Assembly: GCA_021018815.1 (NCBI GenBank)
Contig: JAITYX010000026.1
Span: forward strand, 620,001 to 684,000
Source of the DNA: Talinum fruticosum
Lineage: Eukaryota > Streptophyta > Magnoliopsida > Caryophyllales > Talinaceae
Direction: 5' to 3'
DNA length: 64,000 bases
The notes under the pieces were generated by a model. That model ran no database searches. It was not told where the DNA came from and was given only the letters and a program-made list of their open reading frames with translations. Shown here in pieces: positions 11,880 through 23,960 of the stretch; position 1 is the stretch's first letter; every line of letters begins with the position of its first letter. A program made the translations under genes and the position numbers.

Positions 11880-14800
11880 TTGGTACTTTGATAGTGGTTG
11901 CTCACACCACATGTCAAGAGATTCAAGACTTTTCTCCGAGCTAGAAGATCCGAAAGGAAGGAAAGTCACATTTAGAGATAATAGCAAGGGCAAAATAGTA
12001 GGGATTGGCAAACTTGGTGTAGGAAACAACACAATCAGCCTAGTATAACTTGTCAAAGGACTCAAGTACAATCGCCTTAGCATTTCTCAGTTGTGCGACA
12101 AAGGTTATGAGGTAATGTTCACTAAGACCAACTCGCTACATTTTTTATGCAATCACTAAAGAGACTAAGCTCTCAAGTCCGAGGTCAGGTAATACTACAC
12201 TATTTCTCTCTCTAATTCAAGCTAGAATTTATCTTATTTAAAAGCATTTGTGAATGCTTGATTCATGGACGTGGCATAGTAGACTAGGTCATATCAACAT
12301 GCTACAATCAAGAAACTTGCATCTCACGGACTGGTTAGGGGTTTACATAATTGTGCTTTTAAGAAAGATAAAATTTGTGAGGCATACACAAAAGGCAAGC
12401 GAGGTTATATCATATTTCAAGCCACTCAAAACCGTATCTACATCCAAAGTGCTTGAATTGCTTCATATGGATTTATGTGGTGAAATTCTGAGAAAAGTCT
12501 TGGATATGTTTTCTAATTTCTCACAATTTACTTGGGTATGTTTTCTAATGAACAAGAATGCAGCCATCAAAGAGTTCACTAAGCTCTGTAGCAAAATTCA
12601 TGTAGAGTCTCAAACTAAGATCTTAAAGATTTGAACCGACCATGAAAGGGAGTTCGACTACTCGGAATTTGCGAGACTTCTATGACAAGAATGAGATTTC
12701 TCATAATTTCTCTGCACCAAGAACTCCTCAACACAATGGAGTAGTGGAGAGAAAGAACAGAACTCTTGAAGAAACAGGAAGGACTATGATGATTGAAAAT
12801 GATCTAGCTTACTATTTCTAGGCGGAGGCGATCAACACAGACAAATTACACACTCAACGGATGTCTCATCGGACTCATCCTGAAGAAAACACTCAAGCTA
12901 TACAAAGGAAAGAAACCCAACATCTCCTACTTCGGACCATTCAAGTTTAAGTGCTTTATCCAAAACAATAGTAAGGAGCATCCGAATAAGTTTGATGCTA
13001 GGTCGGATGAAGGTACATTTACGGGTTACTCATCTCATAGCAAAGCTTATCGTGCTTTTAACAAGAGAACTAACAAAGTGGAAGAAAGTGTCCAGATTCT
13101 CTTTGATGAAATTAATCTTTGCAGAATAAGTGAGTCCACATACTCAGATTTCGGACTTAACGTAAATGAAGACGACCTTGCTAAAGCTGAACTTAGAAAG
13201 AGTCAAAACAAAACTACCGAGGCAACTCGGAATGGAGCAACTCGGAATGTTACGAATCGGATTGAACAAACTCAAGAGCGAGCTCGGAATGCTGAACAAG
13301 TAAATGAGACTCAACAAGATCAAGCAATTGAAGATCAGCCTGTTTAACCAACAAACTTGGTAAACCAAAGGACGAGTAAATATTTTGAAATATCCATGCA
13401 GCCATCCATGTGAAAACATACTTTTTGACATCAGTAGTGGGGTAAGAACTCGATCTTCTTTGCATAATCTGTGTTCATTTTCTACACTCATATCATTAAT
13501 TTAACCCAAAAATGCACTAGAAGCCCTAAATGAACCTGAATGGGTAGAGGCCATGCAAGAAGAGCTCAATTAATTTGAAAGAAACCAAATCTAGACTCTA
13601 ACCAAATGACCATCTAACCACCTAGTTATAGGAACCAAATGGATTTTCAGGAAAAAACTAGATGAGGAAGGGTTGGTAGTCAAAAATAAGGATAATCTTG
13701 TGGCCCGGGGTTATAATCAAGAAGAAGAAACTAATTATGGCGAAACCTTTGCACTATTGCTACGATTGAGGCAATTAGAATCTTGTTGGCATTTGCATCT
13801 AGCATGAATATCAAGTTGTACCAAATGGATGTCAAATGTGCCTTTTTGAATGGTTTCATTCAAAAAGAAGTGTATGTTGAGCAACCTCCTAGATTTGAAA
13901 ACTAAGATTTTCCAAATCATGTTTTCAAATTGCAAAAGGCTTTATATGGTCATAAACAAGCTCCCGGAGCTTTGTATAAAAGACTAAGAAATTTCTTGGT
14001 TGAAAATGATTTCAAAAGAGGTCAGATTGACAAAACTCTTTTCATAAAAACCAAGGGGAAAGATTTTCTTATCGCTCAGATTTATGTTGATGATATTATT
14101 TTCGGAGATACTAATGAATCTCTATGTCAAGAGTGTTCCGAGTTGATGAGACATGAGTTCCAAATGATTATGATGGGAGAAGTCAACTTCTTTCTTGGTC
14201 TAGAAATCAAACAAGACAAGGGTGGCATTTATGTTCATCAATCCAAGTATACCAAGGAACTTTTCAAGAAGTACAAAGTACAAGATGTGAAGCATGCAAC
14301 AACACCTATGAGTAGTAGTTTGGAACTGGACTCACATGAAAAAGGTAAAGCCGTAGATCGAAACTTTACGGAGGTATGATTGGATCTTTACTATATCTCA
14401 CATCTAGTAGGCTAGATATCATGTTCAATGTCTGCCTTTGTGCAAGATTTGAAGCTAATCCAAAAGAATCACATCTCACTACAATGAAGAGATTTTTCGG
14501 ATATCTTGCAAGGAGTCGGAATCTTAGTCTATGGTTTTCAAAAGACTTAGAACTAACTCTCACTGGATACTCGGATGCTAAATATCATTGGATATAAAGT
14601 TGGTAGAAAGAGCACATCAGGAACATGTCAATTTATGCGTCAATCCCTCATCTCTTGGCACTCAAAGAAAGAAAATTTTGTTGCTATATCAACTGCCGAG
14701 GTTGAGTACATCACAGCTGGAGCTTGTTGTGCTCGGATTCTGTTGATCAAGTAGCACTTGAAGGATCTAGGGCTATCATTCAAATCTATCCCTATCAAGT

Positions 14801-15024
14801 GTGATAGTTAGAGTGGAATTAGCATTATAAAGAATCTAATTGAGCACTCAAAGACAAACCATATTGAGGTTAGGTATCATTTTTTAAGAGACTACTTAGA
14901 GAAAGGTGATATTGAACTTGAATTCATTCCTACAAAATTTCAGTTAGCTGATATTTTCACTAAGCCACTTATTGAAGATCAGTTTAGCTTTATTAGGAAT
15001 GAGCTTGGTATGATTAATGCATGA
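11880..15024 (+). pseudogene. Copy 2 pol (PR-IN-RT-RNase H), broken
   Basis: The protease motif is WYFDSGCSHHMS, with DSG at 11890-11898. GAG-pre-integrase lies at about 12240-12420, with SWTWHSRLGHINM intact around its His. The integrase core is about 12450-12780. The linker region is about 12780-13500. Reverse transcriptase is about 13510-14380. One uninterrupted stretch of about 150 codons (13930-14379) contains QIYVDDIIFGDTNE, with YVDD intact at 14083-14094. RNase H is about 14560-15020, ending NELGMINA and a stop. Frameshifts occur between the domains, for example near 13750 and 14380. Of the copies here, this reverse transcriptase is the least damaged. Confidence 0.85.
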
Positions 15025-15270
15025 CTATGTGATTTCCAAGTGAATTATCCTTGCATAATTATGTGTTATATGTTTTCTTTTGTTTTAATAACAAATGGAT
15101 CGGTTGACGAGTGAGACAGAGCTACGAGTTATTAGTTCTACGAGAGTTCTAAGTCACATAGAAAACGTCATTGCGTCACACTCAATTTTTGAGGAAAATA
15201 GACATCAAACTTTTGGGATTATCTCTAAATAAATAGAGAATTTCGTAATTTTTTTCAAAAAGTCTTTCTT

Positions 15271-15290
15271 CTCTCTCTCTCTCTCTCTCT
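15271..15290 (+). repeat. CT microsatellite
   Basis: Ten uninterrupted CT dinucleotides. A shorter pyrimidine run lies at the matching place in copy 1, and a GA run on the + strand (about 25930-25950) lies at the matching place in the inverted copy 5. The tract is therefore ancestral to the family. Confidence 0.9.
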
Positions 15291-15434
15291 ACCATGCGTT
15301 TTGATCGGAGAAAACTAGCCGTTGGATGAAAGTCTGCTAGAATTCTAGTCGTTGGAGAGCGAGAACATCACACCGCTCTAAGAGTATTGTTCGGTATTCG
15401 GACAGAACGAAGGCTGAAGGTCATCTCTTTTCGC

Positions 15435-15442
15435 TATAAATA
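15435..15442 (+). promoter_or_regulatory. TATA box ahead of downstream ORF, copy 2
   Basis: TATAAATA in the context CGCTATAAATAGCATCCC, 160 bases before the ATG at 15595. Conserved at the same place in copies 1 and 5, altered in copy 4. Confidence 0.5.
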
Positions 15443-15594
15443 GCATCCCTTTCCCTTCATTTCTTTACTTTACTCACTTGCCTTCTTGCTTTCTACTCTA
15501 AGCATTTCTGCTCACTCGTATTCTCTCTCTTTTTGAATTCAAAGCTCTCATTCTCTCTTTGCTCTCTCATATGCTCTCTGTTTCTCAAATAATC

Positions 15595-17090
15595 ATGCCT
15601 AACCAAGGTTCAGCACCTAATTTGTTGGGGTCTCGCTACCAAAAGCCCCGGACCAAAGATCCTCCGGAGGATACCTCTAACCTCTCTAAAATTTTCTTCA
15701 CCCAACATCTCACTTTGGATGATAAATTCTTCCCAACCACTTGTTTCTCGTGGTTGCAACACATCAAAAGCACTCCGGTGTACAATTATTTATGCTTTAG
15801 TGAATTCATCTACCCGGAATTCGTTGCCAAGTTCTATTCAAACATGTCCTACTCGAGGGGATCATTATCTTAAGAGTTCAAGAGAACGTTGTTCATGTCA
15901 ACCTCTCTCTTCTTCATATATTTTTGAAGTCTCTTATCTTTTTCTCAACTGTAATCCTTACCATTTATGGAGATTGCTAATGAATTCTTCGCAAAATATG
16001 CTAAGGAAGTTCTTGAGTCATGGAAGAATTTCTCAATGACTCAAATGAAGACTCGAGCAAGATTACTCTGTTTCATCTTGATGAGAACCTTCTTCCCTCA
16101 TCATTCCAACAAAGAGAATCCTAACTCAAAGAAATCTGCTCCATTCCCCTTCGGAGTCCTTTTGACTGTTATTTTCAAATAGTTCAAAGCTCCTCTCCCT
16201 TCGAGATCGAAATGTTGTTTCTCAGCTGGCATTGTGGTAGGCGAAAAGAGCTTCTCGAGTACGGGTAGTAGGAAATCTAGCCTGGTATTTGGGTATATGG
16301 ATCCGAGTTGAAACCTCCCTCACGCACTTCCACTTAGATTCGGATTCTTCTACCACTTCCATCTTCTTCGTTGGTCCCTCTACTTCTCTACCACCTCCTA
16401 CATCCTCTCGCTGCTATGTTTACCGTGTTGGTAGACAAAATTGCTTCGTGTCCAAAGAACTTCGAGACACTCTCCGCTCTCTAAAAATGTCCTTCAAAGC
16501 CTGGTTATAAACCGGAAGACCGGCCAATCTCGGATCCGAGAGAACCAAGATCCGTTGATCAAGCTGAAGGGCATCATCAATGAGCAACGCAAGTAACTCC
16601 AACTTCTTCAGGAACACGGATCCAAGGCTGCTCAGGACTCGAAACTTCGGATACTACCGAGTAGTCCTCCATCCTAGCCAAGTCTACCTTTCGCTGAGGT
16701 AGAAGAAGAAGTTGAAGCCGCAATTGAAGAAGGAGTAGTTGAGCCTAAAGAGGAAAAGGAAGAGGAGAAAGGAAAAGAAGAGGTTGCCCTACCTTAGGGC
16801 CAAGGCACAGCTGATCCTGAGCAAGAAGTGATGTCTTTAGATCAAGATCCGAGTGGGTCGGAAGAAGTCTGGGGACGCTGGTTAGTCCAAAGCTGCTGGG
16901 TCAACAAGCACCGCCCTCTGCTGTCTTTCGGGAGGATGAGCTCGACGAAGATATGCTCCTGGCTCAAAGAACTAAGATAGAGCAACTTCCGGACATCCCC
17001 GTGTTGCCGCCGCCGCGATCATCCACCTCCTCCCAAGCTTATTAGTCCACGCGCATTGCTCGTCCCTCCTCCTCTCGACAGCACACCCCT
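15595..17090 (+). pseudogene. Extra ORF downstream of pol, copy 2, broken
   Basis: The first 93 codons (15595-15873) are open: MPNQGSAPN, then HLTLDDKFFPTTCFSWLQ and YLCFSEFIYPEFVAKFY. The last block recurs in copies 4 and 5, so it is a conserved domain. Beyond a stop at 15871-15873, homologous sequence continues in other frames: a serine-rich part, a pair of basic/acidic stretches and a Glu/Lys-rich segment (about 16690-16790). A DPSGSEE stretch follows, then a Ser/Pro-rich end. The full-length ancestor would have been about 500 residues. I do not recognise the domain with confidence. Its position suggests a Sirevirus additional or env-like ORF. Confidence 0.6.
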
Positions 17091-17529
17091 CCTCGTAATT
17101 TATTTCTCTCTTGATGTCCACACATCAATTGTACTCATTTGCTATTTTCTTCCCTCCTTTTTGCTGAAAGTCTATGGGAAGAGTATAGAAAACTTGATGT
17201 TGTGTTTAGAGGGAGCTCACCCTCTTTTGAGCAATGAATGAAGTTTTTACTTTTTTGGAACAGACTTGTTTCGAGTTATATGTTTCGAGCTGTATGTTTC
17301 TTTCTACTTTTCTACTCGATACAATTTGTTCATTTCTTTGTTATGATGTATTATCCGCGTAATCGTTATGAGTGATGCTATGATCCGAAATGCATTATAT
17401 AACTATGGAATGCCTCTTATCCGTCACTCTTTACTCGATACATTCGATAATTGAAAATGAAAACTCACGTTTCGCAGTAATAAGTTTCTATCTTAAGTGT
17501 GGAATGCCTTTCATCAAAAAGGGTGAGAT
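17091..17529 (+). other. 3' untranslated part and polypurine tract, copy 2
   Basis: T-rich non-coding sequence ending in AAAAAGGGTGAGAT (17516-17529). This is the family polypurine tract with a T inserted in the purine run. The LTR follows at once. Confidence 0.7.
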
Positions 17530-18617
17530 TGAAGACTCAATTTTTCACTCTAAGTCATTCCGAGTATTACATGAAGACTCGGGTATAAATCTTATCTCTC
17601 CTTAGTTTTGATTCCAAGTCATTCTTAGCACTCTGTAAAAACTCTTGTCTAAGTTTTCATTATGCTCTCACTAACTCGGAAAGTGCCTTATTGCATATGT
17701 CCTACACAGATGTTTCTAAGTCACTCGGACATCACTCGGAACTATTGCATGCTTAAATAATTTCTCTAACACTCTTATTCCGAGCACTAACTGTGTACTT
17801 TAACGCAAAGAGAATTACAGCGTTAATTCCTTTTTCTAAGTTAGTTTATTTCCTTGAGAATTATTGGACAAGTTTAAGTTGTTATACTCTTATATTTTAC
17901 TAACTCTACTTGGTCATTTGTAGGATTAACTCGAGATGGAATTTGAGTATATTGAATATTAGACTCGGAAAATTCCATTCTTTTACGCCAAAGATAATTA
18001 AGTATTTAATTATTCTAATTTAATTATTATCTATGCCCAATCTTAGACCAAAGTATTTTATACTTGGAGAACCAATGTGGTTTTCTTTTGTACGTTATTG
18101 AAACGAGGCTAACTTACTTTTGAAGGTTGCCGAAATTATTGTTTAACTAATTGTTGGTCTCATTCTTACTCGAATGTTCTTCTTATAGTCACTTACATTC
18201 TTTTCATACTTTCTTTGTAAGTCCCTTGACTTAGCTGTAAGGGGTAACCGAGCTCAATTGTCCCTAACTGTAAGGGTTGATTTATTCGAGAAGTATTAGA
18301 TCGGATAAGGGAACTTATGAGTCTAGGAAATCTTATAGAGGAATTGTCTAAGGAATCAATTCTAGTTGGAGTCGATCCTTTGTATTTGAGGATTCAATTA
18401 GTGGATTTGACTTTGTGCTTAGATAGCACTCGTGTGTTGTTTTCTGCCCCAGGAGGGTTTCCACGTATTTCGTTTGTCTATGTTTCGAGTCCAATGCAGA
18501 CTTAGAATCTGTTTCTACTCGGTTCCGTGTAAAAAGAGTTTGATTTTATTTAAAATCTTCCATCACCCTATTCATCCCCCTCTACGTTGACTTAATCTCT
18601 CCAAGAGCAAACCTTCA
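17530..18617 (+). repeat. 3' LTR of copy 2, internally deleted
   Basis: Starts TGAAGACTC, ends ACCTTCA, 1088 bp. Compared with the 5' LTR of the same copy it lacks roughly 400 bp in the middle (break near 18125). The missing part includes the TATA region. It also serves as the LTR in front of copy 3. Confidence 0.8.
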
Positions 18618-18675
18618 ATTGGTATTAGAGCCTAGCCTTCAAGAGGATCTCACAATCCAAAGTTATAAAGATCAA

Positions 18676-20490
18676 ATGGCTCGGAACAATGGAGAGTTTG
18701 ATAAAGGAAGATCATCTACTAGACTACCCAAGTTCAAGGGGTTATACTTTGCACATTGGAAGAAGATGATGGAATGCTTCCTGATGGATAACGATGAAGA
18801 TTTCTAGAACATCATCCAAAATGGGAACTACATCCTAATGATGATAGAAGGTGTAAGATATACCTAAAGAGATATCTGAGTACACTCATCGAAGAAACTA
18901 AGAAGTTCATAAAGAACTTCAAAGCTATGAACACACTAATGTGTGTCATTAGCTCGAAAAGCACAACAGGGTCTCTACCGTGACACAACCAAAGAGGTGT
19001 GGGACACTTTTGTTAACACCTATGAAGGAACAAGTCAAGTTAGGTAGGCAAAAAGAAGTTAATATCTTTGCAAGTATGAGCTATTTAAGATAGAGCCAAA
19101 AGAGAACATCTCTCGGATGTATGTTCGGTTCACAGAGATTACTAACAATTTGAAGTCTCTAGGTAGAAAGATCTCACACGAGGAAATGGTCCGAAAAATT
19201 CTAAGAAGTCTACCAAAGAGAAAATGCGGTCCCAAGATAACGAGCCATTAAAGAAGCTCATAATCTCTCTCAACTAAAGCCAAAGGAGCTCATTGGGAAG
19301 CTGCTTACTCATGAGATTCATCAGGAAGAAGAGGATGTCGAAGTCGGCACTAAAAAGAACATTGCGGTGAAGGCCTCGAAAGCGGACGTTAAAGTCTAAG
19401 CTCCTCAAAATCGGAAGAGGATCCCATGGCACTCATTATCCGAGGCTTCAAAAAGATGATGAAGTACAAGAAGTGGCAAAAGTGGCCAAAGGAAGAATTC
19501 TATAAGAAAGATAAGAAGGATAGGAAAGATAAATACTCACCCCTTCCAAGTTATCTTTAACTAAGACCTCTAGTTACTTTGAATGTAGCAACAAGGAGCA
19601 CATAGTTAAGGACTATCCAAAGAGAAAGAAGGATAGAAAGAAGAAAAAGGATATGATGGCTACCTGGAGTGATGATGACTCGTCTAAAAAGATGCTTCGA
19701 TGACTTAAAGTGTCTTATTACACTAACGGACTCGAAGCTAAATCCGAGTCGGACGATGACAGCTCGGATATTGAGGAGAAAAGTCCTCGGGAGGTAATTG
19801 AATACTTCCTTAAGTTCTCCAAATTTGATTTAGCTAGATATATTCTTACTTTGGAAGAAAACTCCATTTCGACTCTTCAAATTCTGAAGAACAACTTGAG
19901 TCCCTTACAACCGAGAGCAATGTTTCGAAAAATGAGTTAGTAAACTTGAGACAAAATATGAAGGTACTCAAGATTAGTGCTCGAGACAATGAGACCGAGT
20001 CCGAGTCACTCATAACAGCGAATGAGCAACTGAAATAGAAGCTCAATGAGTCTTTAGAACTTGTTTTAAAACTCACTCAAGGTCGAAAAAACTTTGATCT
20101 TGTACTTGGCTCTCGAGTGTGTCTCTTTTAGGAAAGAAGGACTTGGTTACAATGTTGAAGAGGAATCTAATTCCTTTTCTATTCTTTTCAAAACTCATTC
20201 CAGAACTATAAAGTTTAGGAATGCAGAGCATGGTCCTATTCATTCAAATGAAAAGAGCATTGAGCCCAGAAGCAATTTATAGGATAAAACCTTCTTCAAC
20301 TATTTACAAAAGAAAGGATTTTTAAAGAAAAGAGACAAAGACTCGGCTTTATAGAAAAAGACTCAAAATCATACCGGACCCAAAATCATTCACATCTTGG
20401 TTACCAAAAGTGTTGTTCCTCATAATAGGACCACAGTAAAGAGAGTCGAGTGTGTTTGTAAGAGGAAGTGAGAAGGGTTAGTTTGTCTTT
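18676..20490 (+). pseudogene. Copy 3 gag, broken
   Basis: ATG at 18676 gives MARNNGEFDKGRSSTRLPKF, open to a stop at 18805-18807. The AHWKKMM tryptophan is intact. A VNTYEGTSQV region lies near 19015-19040. The zinc knuckle near 19572-19617 reads YFECSNKEHIVKDY, so the first and last Cys ligands have become Tyr. The acidic and coiled region (19710-19940) is open, with SSDIEEKSPREVIEYFLKFS and YILTLEENS. Gag should bind the element RNA through the zinc knuckle, which is destroyed here. Confidence 0.8.
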
Positions 20491-21911
20491 GTTTTTGCAG
20501 TGACTCGAAATGAAAAGGTCGAGTGGTACTAAGAAAGTGGTTTATTACGCCATATGTCCGGAGATTCAAGGCTCTTCTCGAGCTAGAAGATTTGAAAGGA
20601 GGCAATGTCAAGAAAATAGCAAAGGCAAGATAGTAGGGATTGGCAAGACTGATCAAGGAAACAACTTAGTCGAGTCCAGTCTACGATATCAAAGGTCTTA
20701 AGTACAATCTCCTTAGCATTTCTCATCTACGTGACAAAGGCCAAGAGGTAAGGTTTACTCGGACTAATTATTGCATTTCGATGCGGTCACCAAAGAGACA
20801 AAGCTCTCGGGTCTAAGGTCAGGTAACACTTATACTATCCCTCGTTTAGATTCTACTAAGAATTTATGTTGCGTAAAAGCATCTCCGAATGATGATAAAT
20901 GGACTTTGTATCATAGACTAGGTCATATTAGCATACATACTATCAAGAAAGTTGCATCTCTTGGATTGGTTACGGGTTTACCTAACTATGCTTTTAATAA
21001 AGATAAAATCGTGAAGCATGCTTGAAAGGAAAGCAAGTCGGATCATCTTTCAAACCACTCAAAATTGTGTCTACATCCAATGTACTTGAGTTAGTTCATA
21101 TGGATTTGTGTGGTGAGATACCTGTGAAAAGCTTAGGAGATAAATATTATGTGCTTGTCATTGTTGATGATTTTTCACGATTTACCTAGGTATGTTTTCT
21201 AAAGAACAAGAATGCAGCCTTCAAAGAGTTCACTAAGATTTGCAGGAAAATGCAAGTGGAGTCTTAGACTCAAATCAAAAGGATTCGAACCGACAATGGA
21301 AGGGAGTTCCACTACTTAGAATTTGTAGATTTCGGTGACAAGAATGCCATCTCACACAACTTCTCTACACCAAGTACTCCACAACAAAATTTGGATTAAA
21401 AATGATCTACCTTACTATTTCTAGGCTGAGGCAATCAACACACCAAACTATACACTCAGTAGACGCCTCATCACACCCATCCTAAAGAAGACACCCTATG
21501 AGTTGTACAAGGGAAAGAAACCAAACATCTCTTACTTCGGACCATTTGGATGTAAACGCTATGTACAAAATAATAGTATCCGACTAAGTTTGATGCTAGA
21601 TCGGATGAAGGTATATTTACGGGTAACTCATCTCATAGTAAAGCTTATCGTGGGCTTAACAAAAGACTAACAAAGTGAAACTATCAATGTTGTCTTTAAT
21701 GAGATTGATCTTGGTAGGATAAGTGAATCAACCTTCTCACATCTCAAGCTTAACGAGATGAAGATGACCTTGCTGAAGCTAAGCTTAGAAAGAGTCAAAA
21801 CAGAAGAAGTAAGGTAACTTAGAATGAGGAAACTCATAACGAGCCAACTCTAAATGTTGTGACTCGGATTGAATAAGTTCAAGAGCTAGCTCGGAATGTT
21901 AAAGAACAAGC
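20491..21911 (+). pseudogene. Copy 3 protease and integrase part of pol, broken
   Basis: The protease motif is damaged (about 20510-20580). GAG-pre-integrase is well kept at about 20771-21025, with LYHRLGHISIHTIKKVASLG and its paired His. The integrase core (about 21080-21400) has HMDLCGE, VDDFSRFT and IRTDNGREF-like sequence, the middle acidic residue being visible. The linker continues to 21911 and stops at the LTR junction. No reverse transcriptase follows. Confidence 0.8.
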
Positions 21912-21966
21912 TGAAGATTCACGTATAAATCTCTATCTCTCTTAGGTTTTGATTCTAAGTCATTCT
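21912..21966 (+). repeat. First 55 bp of a + strand copia LTR
   Basis: TGAAGATTCACGTATAAATC matches LTR starts of the family. It is cut by the minus-strand element at 21967. The rest of this LTR probably resumes at 32760. Confidence 0.7.
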
Positions 21967-23576
21967 TGAAGGTTTTCTCTTGGAGAGGCTAAGTTACCCT
22001 AGAGAGGGGGTGAATAGAGTGATGATGAAATTTGCTTGAAATTTAAAATAGATACGACTATGAGGTGAGTCGGAGTGAAGGATGAACTCGAGAAAATACC
22101 GACTCGTAGTTCGAGTAAAGAATGAAGAAACAGATTAAACAGAACTTTAAAACTGTCTAAGTATAAAATGCACTCGGAAAAGTGATAACTCGGAAAGTAT
22201 GTGGAAACCCTCCTAGGGAAGAAAACCACGGACCGTGCTAATCCAAGCATAAAGTCAAATCCACTATTTTGAGTCCACAAAATACAATAAACCGACTCAA
22301 CCCGAGTTGCTCCCTTAGACAACTCCTTACAAGTTTTTCCTAGACTTAGAAATTCCCTTATCTCATCTAGTACTTCCTAACCGAGATCGCCCTTACAGGT
22401 TAGGGACAAGCGAGCAAAGTTAACCCTTACAGCTCAGTCAAGGGACCTTACTTAGAAAGTAATAGAGAGAGTGTTTGTAACTAAGTACAAGACCTTACAA
22501 CTTAGAGAAATATTAAATACATAATTGGAGTTGTAAGTAGAAGATTGAGAATGAATACAATGACTTTTGCTCAAGTATGTGTATTAACAATTGGTTCAGC
22601 AATCTTCAAGTCTTAAAAGATGGCTTCTACTTATAGATGACCAAGCAGCTTAGCCGTTGTGTCCATCTTCCGACTAGAAGTCCTTTGTGACCGTTGTAAT
22701 GGATTTTCCGAGTCACTCGGAAAATATCCATTGAGATATGAATGTTGGGCAACGGCTCTTGACTCCTTTGGAAGTCCTAAAATCACTAGTGGTGTCTTGA
22801 AAAGTAAGGTGGAAACCACCGTTGAGCTTAGTGTTGCGGATTTCCAGTTTTGAAAACATACAACCCTAACACGAGTGTGCGGGGCTAGGTCGGAGGTGGA
22901 AAAAGCCTTGTCCGCTAGTGATTTGACGTTTTGAAGCCGGTTACTTTTGTAATTCAAAAATAGGATAGCCTCCTTTGAATATCCTACAAAAGTAAATTAA
23001 TTTGGTTCTCAAAGTATAAAATACTTTGGTCCAAGGTTAGACACAAATAATAACATAATTAGGATAATTAAGTGATTAATTATACGAGTCGAAAAAGGAA
23101 TGGAATTTTCTGAGTCTAATATCCATGATACTCAAATTCCATCTTAATCGATCTAGAATATAATCAAGTCAAAAGGAGAAAATCGGAGTAGACAAACTTG
23201 ATCTAGACTAAACAAAGTTCAAACAAGATATGCTTGACTTAGAATGGTGAATTAACAATATAATTCTCGGAACACGAAGTCAAACCCGAGTTTATGCACG
23301 TGAAAGAAAGTGTTTGAACATGCGATATACCCGAGTGTTGAGTGACTCGGAACCGATCGCGAAGTGGGATGTAGAAGTATGCTTTACGAGTCATTCGGAA
23401 TCCAGCGTAAACATATACGATAGATTCTATAACACTCGAGAGAAAATGCTATATCACTTGGAAAAGTTTCTAAGGCACATGGAATGACTTGAAATCAAAA
23501 CCCTATAAGAGATGAAGTCTTATACCTAATTCCTTGATGGAACTCGAAAGGTGTAAGCATAAAGTCCGAGTCTTCA
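21967..23576 (-). repeat. 3' LTR of copy 5
   Basis: On the - strand it starts TGAAGACTCGG at 23576, after the polypurine tract TCGAAAAGGGGAGAT, and ends CCTTCA at 21967. Length 1610 bp. TATAAGTA near 22635 corresponds to the TATA box of sister LTRs. Confidence 0.85.
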
Positions 23577-23960
23577 ATCTCCCCTTTTCGATGAAAAACG
23601 TTCGATACTTAGACAAAAACTTTGTTAGTGATATAAAACTGATTTTGCAAACATGCTCGGAAAATAACTTGAGATTTCATAGCTATCGAGCAAGAAAAGA
23701 AATAAATCAAGAGATAAACACAAGCAATTATTAATTAAATGGTTGACTTCATTAAAGTCAAAGAAAATATTTACGAGAGGGTGAGAGAGACTCCCCAAAA
23801 CAAGACAACAAATTTTTCTATCTATTTTCCCCTTGCCTTTCAGCAAAAAACAAAAGAAATGGGAAGAATACAACAAGAAAGTACATATTGGATGTCTAGA
23901 CAAAAGAGAAAAAGATGAAATACTCGTAAATAAAAAAAACTAAGGAGGGAAGGGAGCTAT
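23577..23960 (-). other. 3' untranslated part and polypurine tract, copy 5
   Basis: On the - strand, T-rich non-coding DNA leads to the purine tract AAAAGGGGAGAT next to the LTR (about 23577-23588). No coding signal is visible in either orientation that matches another copy. Confidence 0.65.

Larger units (their letters stand above)
15025..15594 (+). other. Spacer between pol and downstream ORF, copy 2
   Basis: Non-coding. It holds a CT microsatellite at 15271-15290, a TATA box at 15435-15442 and a pyrimidine-rich leader up to the ATG at 15595. The same organisation is found in copy 1 at 3487-4030. Confidence 0.55.
8540..18617 (+). mobile_element. Copia (Sirevirus-like) copy 2, both LTRs present
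   Basis: Most complete copy in the window, 10,078 bp. The order is 5' LTR 8540-10021, primer site 10023-10034, gag, protease, integrase, reverse transcriptase, RNase H (stop 15022-15024), spacer with TATA, downstream ORF, polypurine tract and 3' LTR 17530-18617. No 5-bp target duplication is visible: its left edge abuts another LTR and its right edge runs straight into the primer site of copy 3. It therefore sits in a chain of copies sharing LTRs. The coding parts are decayed. Confidence 0.85.
18618..21966 (+). mobile_element. Copia copy 3, cut after integrase
   Basis: Follows the copy 2 3' LTR directly with primer site TTGGTATTAGAGCC, then gag and the first half of pol. Reverse transcriptase, RNase H and the downstream ORF are missing. 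At 21912 the integrase-RT linker runs directly into the first 55 bp of an LTR (TGAAGATTCACG...). A minus-strand LTR begins at 21967. Copy 3 is thus an internal-deletion derivative in the chain. Confidence 0.8.

Noticed and set aside
8540..18617. Possibly active retrotransposon
   Set aside because: Although both LTRs, primer site, zinc knuckle, DSG and YVDD are present, gag and pol carry multiple frameshifts and stops, and the 3' LTR lacks its promoter.
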